A stretch of 64,000 bases of DNA from Tubiluchus corallicola (lineage: Eukaryota; Priapulida; Priapulimorpha; Priapulimorphida; Tubiluchidae): assembly GCA_030141605.1 (NCBI GenBank), contig JAQGDQ010000491.1:1-64000 (forward strand), written 5' to 3'. Below are positions 39,801-51,900 of this stretch, piece after piece; the stretch's first letter is position 1; every line of letters starts with the position of its first letter. The notes under the pieces were generated by a model. It saw only the letters and a program-made list of their open reading frames with translations, was not told the origin of the DNA and made no database searches. A program made the translations under genes and the position numbers.

Positions 39801-42800
39801 ATATTCCTCTGACTGCCCAAACCTAGTGTACAGTTCGTGAACTAGACCGCTACCAATAAACATAAATAGGGATGTTTTCAACTATATACAGATGATTTGC
39901 TTGAATACAAAGTCTTTCAACATAATACCATTCAGGTGATGATTATTTGCCTAAATAAATCTCGATAATGCAGCACGAAGGTACCCATCTTCTACCTTTT
40001 AAATCTACAGTATCCAATTGTATACAGTTACATGTACAATACATGTACATGTTACATGTAACTTCGAAAGATTTTTTCTGGAATTTCTTTAATTTTGCAT
40101 GTTTTCTACGCATTTCTTGGCTTACCGTCATAATCATAAAATACCTCTAGAAATTCTAGCTTCATACTAACTGGCTTCAAACACGTTTCTTTGAAATTTT
40201 GAGTCTGTTTGCCAAGTGCCAAATGGTAACATATTCACTGCAATTATAAATTCATTTACTTGCTTACTTACTTACTTATTTTATTTTTTAAATTCTTTAT
40301 TTATTATTAGAATAAATAATTCGATCTTTAGCCAAAATTCTAGCTTCATACTAACTGGCTTCAAACACGTTTCTTTGAAATTTTGAGTCTGTTTGCCAAG
40401 TGCCAAATGGTAACATATTCACTGCAATTATAAATTTATTCACTTACTTACTTACTTATTTTATTTCTTAAATTCTTCATTTATTATTAGAATGATTAAT
40501 TCAATCTTTATCCAAAATTCGACATTGTCCCTATATCTCCAAAACTCTATTGCGTCTTTAATGCTGGCACCAAAGCATTTTGTAATCAAAAGCTGGATTT
40601 TACTTTCCAAAATTTCCGTCAAGCTTATTACGAGCGAATAATCCTTATATCAGCTATTTATCGAAAGTCAAGTAACTCAGCAAATCGTATTAACCAGATA
40701 CGTGCATTAAGCCCCCGCTATATGAACATGGCTGCATAATGTGACTAGTAGCACAATGTATCCAGTACCCATAATAAAAGAAAACACTCAACGGCTTTAG
40801 ATTAGAGTGAGGCAAAAGAGAAATGAAAAGCATGTTGTTTACTTTGGTTTTTAATAAATCAGAAGCATCTAACTCTATATGTCAGCGATATTACACACCT
40901 ACAGGAAGCGATATAGTGCAGCAGCTGCTGCGATAGTAGACTGGCTTCTCTTGAGTAAATTAGTCAGACTCAATTCAACTTCCACCTATTAGAACTAAAT
41001 AACAAGTTATGGTTGACAAGTTGGTAGGCACTGGCCTGCAGTGCTGCAACCTGCATGCAATGCTTCAAAGAATTCACAACTGCCTCTCTTCTTCCCAAAT
41101 CAACCATTCTATGGCTTTTTAGCAGGTGGAAAATCATGAACGTAAATAGAGAGCAGGTCAAAAGTTAAAGCCTCACCAGGTATGTGATGATATTCGTTTT
41201 GGGCCTTATCACCATAGATATAAAAACAAAGACGTTAATCCTTTGGCAGGGAGAAATATGAGGAAAAGCCAAACCAGGTATGTGGATTTGTCATTAGCAT
41301 TAAGTGTTTTTTATAAACTCTATTATGTATTAATGAACAATTCAAAAGAAAATAATGTTCAAAATGTATTGATGAACTACATTAACGAAACTACTGCACA
41401 TCAAAATCGCAACCAACAGATTAGATCATACAGAGTATAAATGTAAATGAATCTTAAGATTTCTAAGCTAAATTTACCTGTGCAGTCGTAGGTGTCAGCA
41501 TTTGCTCCATTGTGCAATAAGGTTTTGAGTATATCAACTTGACCATTTAAAGCAGCTTGATGTACTAATGTCATTCTGAAATACATGTTAGATGATTTTG
41601 TAAACTCATGCATATAATTATTACATAGCTAGTATTATATATTGCACGCAAGCATTTTACGATTCGTAATAGTAATCCATTTGTCACGACGTATTGTATG
41701 TAACAGCAGTATAAGTCAAAAAATTGAAATATTTATAAGCAAGTAATCTCTATTTATGCACAAACTGCATTAGCAATAAATATAATTAAGAATTTAATTG
41801 TAATATTTTGGGAATGTCTGCTACTTATAAATAATTTATTTGAACACGGTTTCAAAACTAGTTCCGGGTAGACTATTTTAATAAATCCATCATCAATGAA
41901 CCCACCACACATTTTCGGCAAGTTCAAAGAATTCAAAACCAACAGTTTGTCCCTACCAAATGACCAAATGATTACTAACCCATGAAATTCGGACTCACAA
42001 ATTACCAGATAGAGTTAAAATAGTGCCAAAGTAGTTATTAGCTTACAGGTTTGGTAAATACCTGCTGTGGAGCGCCTATGGCAATATGAAATTGTTACAA
42101 TTGACCATTAAGAAATAGGTGTTTAGTTAACCCTTGCTAGAGACACTATATGGCCCGGAGACAAACAAGCCTGGCAAAACACGGTAATCTGATGAAAATT
42201 TATAACGTCGTGGCCTTGTGTTGACATGATCAGGTCAGAATTGTCGAATGTCCCACTATCCTGTGAGCCCTAAGGAAAAAATCAGTCTTGGCCTGCCGAA
42301 CAAGAACTACAGCAGTACACTGGGTGTTTTGTAAAATTAAATATATACGCAGTTGGGTATAATATCGAAATACACACATATCTATCTATATATATATATA
42401 TATATATAAAGTCTACAAATGGAAACGAGTAGAATAGGCAGCAGCTCGCTACAGAAAGTTCGCCATTTCGTCGAAACCAATTAAGTTTTGCCACAAAATC
42501 CCTGAAAAAGCTGGAAAAAACTCACGAGGAACGATATATCATCCATTTACTGCTAAAGCAGCAGAACGAGAAAAACACAAAGATGGGTTGTTGTGAATGT
42601 CGTTTGTAATTCACATGAAAGTTTAGTCGAATAAAAACCTCCCAGCGAACTGCATGATGTATACCCTACTTCCGGTGACACGCATCTAAATTGCAAAAAC
42701 CTATAAACCGCTGCTGTCGCTGTAAGTCATAACTTTGATGCATTTCCGTATTCCTGACAGCAAAAATCCGAGCAAAAGCTTGATGACTGTTATAACTGAT

Positions 42801-43785
42801 CTGCTCATGAATAATCTGCATGCACCGTATAAAGAACTATCAGTTTTCTTCATTCACATTTGTGAATGGATTTAAAAATCCGTAGATCCGCAGATCCACT
42901 AGATAAAAACTTTACTGTTACTACGTTTCTACGGATCAACATAGTAAACGGACGAAAATTCATTGCAGTATGTTTCTCCAGGACTGACAATTTTGTCAAC
43001 TGACCATACCATCGCGATCAGTTACTTTTTCAGGGACTTTAATAAAGGCAATTCGAAATATGAATATTCCTGCTCGATCCAACAGAACTAGCCAAAGTGA
43101 TTTGTTACAAAACAAGGATTGCAAGGATTCTCTGAGCTGCATTTCCTAATTCACATCTAAAGATTTCACTAATGACGAACGATACTGCAATGATGGTCCA
43201 CTGTGCCTGCTCAACTCTGATGTGTTCCATTGGTCATTCAACATTGAAGACTTTGTTTATTGCAGGATTTCTGGATCAAGTTGCTAATGTCACATCACTA
43301 AATGCTACGAATCTGCACCTATCATTAATGAACCTTTAGTCAGCGAAAGGGTTCAAGGCCTTAAAATGGTCTTTTAGGTGTGATAAGCCGATGTACAAAA
43401 ACCACACGCGGCTTGCTACAAGACCAAATTCAGTTATGTAATAACCATTTGAGAAAGTTTAAGTGTCTGTATTCTGTGTCTATCTTCTTCTCCCAAACAA
43501 CTCCAATTAGCCAGTAGCTAGTTGCAACTTGAGAAATTTATGGTCCTAGATTCAATGGGTAACCCTGGACAACTGTTACAACGTACAAGGTCAAAAGTTG
43601 TGCTGAAGTCTCGAATACAAACTGGAAATCACCTACACAACTTGCTGCAAATTGGTTCACATCTCGCCAGCAATCTGAAGGAATATTCTAATTAAGACGA
43701 CCTTAATGGTAGCTTAAGGTTAAATGTCAACGGTCAAAATTAAGAGCAAAGTGGAGACGGAGGGAAGAAAGGAGGAGGGAGAGAA

Positions 43786-43848
<63 letters not shown>

Positions 43849-43878
43849 GAGAGAGAGAGAGAGAGACAGACAGAGAGC

Positions 43879-43941
<63 letters not shown>

Positions 43942-46900
43942 CGCGCGCGAGAGAGAATGCGCGCAAGTGAATTAAGGACGCTGCCATCCAAGTCAAGTTA
44001 TCCACTCTGGATTCCGGACAAATGAATCTGCAAGACTTCGCTTGTGTGACAAACCAAACATTTGCATCTTGATAGAATGTTATACCCAGAACAGCAACCT
44101 TAGGGTGGACTCTTCACCAAACGTCAACACGCATAATCAAATTGCTTCTCCATACTTCAACAAGTTTGTACATAAACAAACAATAGCGGCCAACCGTAGC
44201 AGATTATGTGACATTCATCATGACAAGAAGGCATTGACCTAATAATGACTATAGACTATTGCTAGTGTCAATGTATACTAGTAATGGCACTTCGAAAGCT
44301 ACTGCAGTGGTACTATATAGGAGGGAAATTATCTTATAAAAGAAATCCGTATATATTACACATGTATATTATTATCGTGACGTGATTTTTCTGACCTGCC
44401 TATGTAAAAACAGCGCCTACTTATCAGAAACCCGCGTTTTGTAAAACATTAGAAGATTACTACACGTATTTTGTAACAAGATATGTAAGTGTACGTGTAT
44501 GTGCACATTGTACTCACAAGACGGCCTTACAATATAACAGCTGTTGTAGTATGCTATCATATGTTGTACTAACCCATCCGTCCCCAATCTCTAATCACTA
44601 CCACCAACTTTAAACGTTTTCACCGAGTTTATAATATCCACTAATTATCAAAGCTTACATATGACTTCAGCAATTTGTAAAAGAAAACACTTTGTTACAT
44701 ACGAAAATAGTGCAGCGACATTTGCACGTAATTTAAACTTGAACTACTGCTATAGCCAATATCACTACCAGTACCACTACCACTATATCTATCACTATTA
44801 TTACTACTTTAATTATTATTATTATAATCATCATCATCATCATCGTCATCAACATCACCGTCATCATCATCATCATCATTATTACGAATCTATGTGCTAG
44901 AATCTGGATGAAGCTAGTTTAATGTATAAAAGCTACACTTACCCATCAGAATCTTGAAAATTGAGATTGAGCTTTTTCGTGCCGCCTAGCAATTCTGAAA
45001 AGAAAAATAAAAGTGCCGCGGCGTTAACTTTCTACTAAATGCACCAAATCTTCTCAGTTTAACTCGGTTATCCTGGTTAATAATTCAGCTGTTGCCCAAG
45101 TCACTCTCATTGTTATTGAAATTATCTCAGATTCAATTTGCAGAGAAGTTAATTAAATTGGCTTGTGACTAAATAACAGCACGTACGTATGTAGACTGGA
45201 ACACAGAAATTCACCGACAGTTTATAGCTCTCAAACTAAATGGTATGCATATTAATTTTATAATAGCGATAAAATGTTATATAAAATTTAGGATCGCCTG
45301 ACAGGTATAATGAACCTACTTAGTGAAAAGTGATTAGCATGCGCCTAATTATCAAACACAAAAGTATTTTGATCAATACTCGAGTTTGAGAAAAATAGTA
45401 ACATGTAAACTCTCAGAATAGTAACTTTCACAATTTCCTGTGCCTGAAATAAAATACTGGAGAACAAGTCTCAGTCACCGTGTGACACAGATCAGAAATA
45501 TAAGCTAAATACAAAAATATATAGCTAAATACAATGTCTTCAGAGATTTCGCAAATTTTATTTTTAACAAATTCGCTTCATCAGCAACTACTCACACAGC
45601 ACATATTTCACTCGAATGCAGCCGTGCGAAATATAAATGTATTAAAACAGGTTTTTGAGCTTTTCTTTAACAAAAACATGCAAAGCATTCAATACTAGAA
45701 TCCCCCGTATATTTCACTGATAACTGGAATCTCGAGAGAAATCCACTGGGTGCTGAATACCTCCGCTGAGAATGCATGTCTGTCATTTTATAAATTAAAT
45801 AGCATTGAAGCAATTTCAATTGCTACGTGGAGTTCTATACGGACAAGCCATATGACGTCGTTCCCAATCATTTTACAAGCACAATACCCTGAAATGAGTA
45901 TTGCATCCAAGTATATGGCTACCCTATCTAAAGCAATCTTCAAAAGCTATCTGTGTTAGAATGAAAAATGCTTGTCCATCGAAAATTCTTAGACCAGATC
46001 GGACAACTTTTCAAAGTTATTCCAAATAAAACTCCGCGAAATGGAACACCTAGGATTTCGGAAGTGTTTTTGTTAATATAAGTTGTTTGTTACCCTTTGT
46101 TCTTTTGAAAAAATGTTTGTATTTATACGTATGTATTTTGCTTATTTAAACTTGATTTCAATAGTGAAATGTGTTATTCACTATTAGGTTAGGTATGGTT
46201 AGGTACCTGGTTAGGTAGAATAAATTACTGCATGCATGATACGGCAAGTTATTATTCAAACTACTGTGTCTGACAGCCATATAACAGGACAGGATTATCC
46301 ATTCGGCTAGTATAGGCTACAGCCTAGGGCCTCTTGACGGGCCCGGAAGCCATGGTAACATTTGGTAAAAAATATCGTTTTTTTTTCACTACGGTTGCGT
46401 TGAAATATGTGCTAGTTCGGTTTCCAATAAATGGTTAAAATAGTGGTGTTTCTTAAAGAATATTGCTATTGACAACCATAAGATAGCTATTCTGGTTTAT
46501 TTAGAGAATTTGCAACAAGTTCATAGGTAAATGGCGCTAAAATATAACACGAGTAAAAAATATTCAAGACGGGCGCTGGCGAGTTAAACGGTGGCTCCGT
46601 CTGAGGTGTGCCCATAATTTCATTAGCCTAGGGGCCCAAAAAATCATAATCCGGCCCAGAATATAAACCATCTTTTTTACGCATTTCGAAATTGTTATGC
46701 AGACAATTTTACAACCTGTGGATGCTTTGCAGAAATGCTTTTTTCGCGTCATATTTTAATGAGCTTCCATTTTGTGCGCGTGTGTGTGTAAACCAGTCAG
46801 AGACGTAATATGTACACACGCACGGCATGCACATAACATTGTAACTTGCCATATAGCTGCTGCATTATTTCGAGGACCAATTACTCGGCTAATGAAACTC

Positions 46901-48858
46901 AACCAACGGGCAGTCACAGGATACCGGTAAGTAGCCGGAAAATGATGAAGCCGGTGGTTTTGGTTTCTAATTGTTACCGATGGCTTCCTTGCTGATGAAA
47001 AATAGCTGCGCAAAGTATAGCATAAGAGATTAGGGAGGACTGAAGGATAGAAGAACTGCTGTAAAGGCAAGCTTCTTGTATTGTCGCCGCCACCAACACA
47101 TCATCATCCTTCATCATCATCATCACCATCATCATCATTATTATTAAGCTGTCTCCACTGACTACTTCCCATGACCAAAAATTGGTAATAACTATTTTAT
47201 TTGCCATCGAACTGCTCTATCCAGCCGATGGCGGCCCGACGTAACTGAATACCTTCCCTTCGTGCTCTTCACCACAGTTTTCCATCTTTCTAACTCGAAC
47301 ATCTTTACGTCAGGACAAAGTAGGCCTACAGTACCATACCACATACACCAAACCACTGGTTTAAAATTAAAATGCCACGCATGTATGGGAAATATTGGAA
47401 CTGTATGAAAAATCATGCGATTACAATAACATGTGAGCTGCAAAGGTGGCTAGATCACAATGATTAGATGATTTTGTTTTTGAAAGTTTTAAAGATAATT
47501 CGCATCAATTTGGCAAGAACAGGAAGATGCTCGCGTGTTGTTCGGCCGCTTTTTCCCCCAGGAACATAGGCCCTACATACGTGCCTAGAAAAGCGGCCAG
47601 AAGTTTTGTTCGGCCAAAATAACTTCTTTTCAACCACGTTTACTAAGTTAGAAATGAATCAAGAATCGAAACAGTAAAGTCACAGGTAAAAAAGTGACAG
47701 AAAAGTCACAGGAAAAAATTACCCTAACCGTAAACCTAACCCTAAATTAATTGTGACTTTTTTCCTTTATTACCGGTCGCCGTGTCAGCAAACCGCTACT
47801 CATATATGTCACAGTAAGAATGGCATAATGGAATCTTAAATTGTTTTGTTAATTCAAATATAGTTGAGGTGTGACTTGCAATAGACTTAAAACTTTCTTA
47901 AAGTTGACGTGAGCTCGCGAAGTCTGTAAGAACAAAACAAAAAACTAACAAATTGCCAACTCTGCCGCGCTCTTCTGGGGCACTTTCTGACAGAATGGTG
48001 TGAAGTTGATTTATGCATAACTGCTGCGCCTGCAGATCATATAGCACGAATATTACTTCTTATTCTCACAATGTACAAAAACCTCTATTGCAAAATATGC
48101 AATCCTTGCATGGTGCCATAGACTACACTTCAATACATGTATGAATTCTTGTGAATTGCGCGTTCTTTTCAGCATGAATGTTACACAATATCAATTGATG
48201 TAAAAATATGCTTCTTATAATTTTTTTCTAAGGGTGTTTGCCAGTAAAAATGTCTTAACTTGCGACACTTATCGCATACATCGATTTACAAGGTAATGCT
48301 ACTTATAGAACATTTTTTATTGATATTAGTTATAGGCTTTGAACTTAGTTCTGGTTAAAAGTGTATGCAATAATGCAACAATGCATTTATTGACTAGTCT
48401 GTATAGCAATTAAATCTAATTTAGATAAAACTGTGTACAACAATATAGTTTTACTGATCAGTCTATTTTAAAATAAAATTAAAATTGTACGACTTGAGAA
48501 AATAAAATTGTCTTGACTTTGGGCTAGATTAGTCACTGTGGCCTAGTTGTATTGAAGTCACTCGGTCAAGTTTCTAAGTGCCGTGTTTACGACTTATTAA
48601 AACTAATAAAGAGAGTTTCTGCAAGCTATACTTGTATTTCCATTAACACTAATTAGTGCCATATCTGACAATCAATGCAGACTAATAGATATCGTAAGTG
48701 ATGTAATGTTTACCCAACAGTTGTCCGGCGTTAACGATACAAGTACATTACAGAGAAGAAACTTATCCCCATTCCCCAAGTTATTTATTCCAGACATGTT
48801 CAAAATATTCAAGTGAATAGTCAAAGAGATTATCAAAAGCAGGAGAAGGAGAGCAAGC

Positions 48859-48907
<49 letters not shown>

Positions 48908-51900
48908 AGAGAGAGAGAAAGAGAGAGAGAGAAAGAAAAAAAGAGAGAGAAAGACAGAGAGAAAAAGAGAAACACACACACACACGCACGAACGACCGCC
49001 CGCCCGCACGCACACACACAGAGAGAGAGAGAGAGAGAGAAACAGAAAGGGAGCGAGGGAAAGAGAGGGGGAGAAAGCAAGCGGAAGAGAAGTGATGACA
49101 CAAACCCACAATTACTTAAAATTTCTCATGGATAATCCTGAATATTTAATTAGTTGTGGGTTTGTACCCTCACTAATAATAAGCTTGGCATTAAGATTAT
49201 AATAATTAATGGAGGCAAAAGCAGATGGCACAGATAAAGGAGGCTAAAATTCTTTCCTTATGAGCAGAGAACCTGAATATGATTGTTAACTTAGTTGAGC
49301 TAATAGATGCATTACAGTCAATCCATGATCCAAAATGGCGCCCCAGTCAAACAGTAAGCACAAATTTATTGATAGTTTTAAGTTTTATTACTCCGAAACA
49401 TGTCTGCTAATTGTCAGACTTAAAAGGCAGCTCATTGCCACGTAGAATAATAGTGGTAGATAGAAGAAAACGCACAATAGCACATAATATCGTATATCGA
49501 ATATAATATAATATAACATAACATAACATAACGTAACGTAACGTAACGTAACGTAACGTAACATAATATAATATAGCACATAGCATATAATAAGCATTAA
49601 ACACATAGAAATTTGGATACTAAGATATTTCTATACTAAGTCAGGCTGCATGACTACCCATTCATTTTTGAAATCAGATCATTCAAAAACCCTGCTACAT
49701 CCAATTTCACTATTTCAGGAAGAACTGAATAAGTTTTTTTCTTCAAACATGAATATTAATAATTTAAATCCAAGATGAAGTACCAAAACATAAGATTGCC
49801 AATCCTTTCATTAGCCAGAAAGTGTAAGTTTAGTTTTCAAAATCAACTTTTCAGCTAGTTTGGAACTTCAGATACCAACATCACTGGATTGTAATGGTAG
49901 CCATTTTGAAATTCAAGATGGCGGATATAAAAACAAGCCAGACATCTTTGCTCCACTAATTTTTAATATCATCATGCCTCAGAGACACCGAAATCTTACC
50001 TGCCAAAGGAGAACTTGTAACATATTCTCCAATTTATATCTACCTGACCAAGCAGTAAGTTAAATTACTTGACTCAAAAATTCATTTTGTTTCACTAAAA
50101 AACTGCTGATTTTATCGATTGTGCCTCTGTGGCAATACCCATTTTCGGTTTCAGTAGGCCAACTGCGTGAAAAAACGAGCAAGTAAAAAGTACTTCCGGA
50201 AGTTCGTAATACCTTTAAGCTTTTTTAAAAAACCCTTAAACCAATTTAAGCCTTTTAAAATAATAGTAAGGGGCATGGCATAAAAATCCGACAATTTTCA
50301 GTCAAACTAAGCAAGGTATGAATATGAAATCTCGTTACTCTCAATTCGTTATTGTCAATAAACTTGCCATAACACAACGAGTAGTTTAAAATTATGTTCG
50401 ATCTTTCAATTAATAACGAACTAACTAGGACTATGGCGTCTGCCAACAGCTTTTTTTACCAATTAGTTGTTACATCACTCAGGCGACTGACAATTTAATA
50501 ATTTTTAAAAGCAGTTTCAGTAATTTTGAGACATGTCTGCCTCCAGCCATACATGTTCAAGGACTGGCCATTTAGCAGCGAGGTCGCGTTAGTTCCGACA
50601 AGAAGCTTTAAATTTATTTTAGCAAGTGTAAAACACTCTTTTGCAGTATCTTTGCTATAGATTATAGAGGTTTTGGACACAGGGAACACAGGCCTGGTTA
50701 TGTGTTCAAAGTCTAGGTGTCCAAATGACCCACATATGTATGTGTCCAAGTCGTTTTGTGTCCAAATCACCTATGTGTCTCAAATACCTTATGTCCAAAT
50801 GACCTAAGTATCCAAATGTTGTGTGGTAAAGCATCCTGTGTCCAAAATTAATGTCTGCATTCCTATGATAATCGTATAACAGATATATGTGAGTATTTTT
50901 CTTCCCTTTTTCAACTTCACAAGCATATTGAATCTAGATCTAGAATCTGATTTCTTGTGTTAAGTTGTATGAAGTACAAAGTATAAGATAATCACAGACA
51001 ATATTGTATGTTTCCGTTACCAATATGCATGTATAAAACTACAAGTAAAGAGGAACTATTAAATAGTATGTACACAAATGAACACATGTCACTTTCCCAC
51101 TTTCCCAGGCCTACAGACCGCAGACTCGTATATTAATTGCAACCTGCCAGTCTGTCTGCATCATTCCCCATCAAATTTGCATTAATATTGGAAGAGCGAC
51201 GTTTGTCAGTATTGTATGTATACATAGACATAGATGAAATAGCCATCGGATGATTGATGCTGCATTTTTCCAACAATTAATATCAAAGAATACACAACCG
51301 CTATAATGCTATTAATAATCCAACCCATCACGCAAACACCTGTACAATTGACCTTTGCACCTGTCTGAGGCACCTGGGCGGCAGTGTTTACAAACAGCTT
51401 ACCAGTGAACTGCACACAACCCATAAACACAAACAAGTCAAACAGCTGATAATAAATGTGATAGTAATCTATGCCAGGAAAAACCCAATTTCTTATGCAG
51501 TAACTAATCAGCAGAGACGCTGCAGACTAATGCTACATGGTATTAAATTCACCTTTGCACGCACTACTGTATTTCGTTATTTCTTCAATTCTTTAAGCAC
51601 CCAATTCATTAATAATACGGTTAGCTCACTACACTCGTTACAATAGCATGTGACTCATGAAAGCAGTTCTAACCAGACTGGTGGATGGACTTGCTTAAAT
51701 TATTGGCGAGCCATGTCTAAAAGAAGCGTGAGCATGCATATCCAAGAAGTCCATAATATCTACATTTAAGGTGGTAAATTCATGTTCGCAGCAATTTTAT
51801 ACTAACTCATAAATTAAACATACTCGCATTTAAAGGAAAACCGGAAATAGCTTAAAACAATTTAGCCTATAAAATATTGAATCCACCCTATTATTTTTTC

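Larger units (their letters stand above)
41576..44942 (-). other. Caskin intron 2 (3.4 kb)
   Basis: Contains a TA run (42387-42408), the GACA/GA microsatellite (43790-43970) and an ATT/ATC microsatellite (44752-44887) that ends about 55 bp from exon 2. No gene recognised. Confidence 0.8.

Noticed and set aside
41401-41613. Single-exon 70-codon frame with an ankyrin repeat
   Set aside because: Only 41478-41575 is exon; the ends are intron on both sides of good splice sites.
43724-44005. Arg/Glu/Asp and Cys/Leu/Ser repeat frames
   Set aside because: Translation of the GACA/GA microsatellite.
44661-44900. Tyr/His-rich 79-codon frame
   Set aside because: Triplet microsatellite translation.
46180-46220. 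Several TTAGG/GGTTAGGT motifs, insect-telomere-like
   Set aside because: Irregular spacing and only about four imperfect units, adjacent to a MITE; not a telomeric array.
48672-49202. Overlapping frames up to 145 codons (Ser/Leu-rich or Arg/Glu-rich)
   Set aside because: Entirely produced by the GA/CA microsatellite; open in several frames at once.
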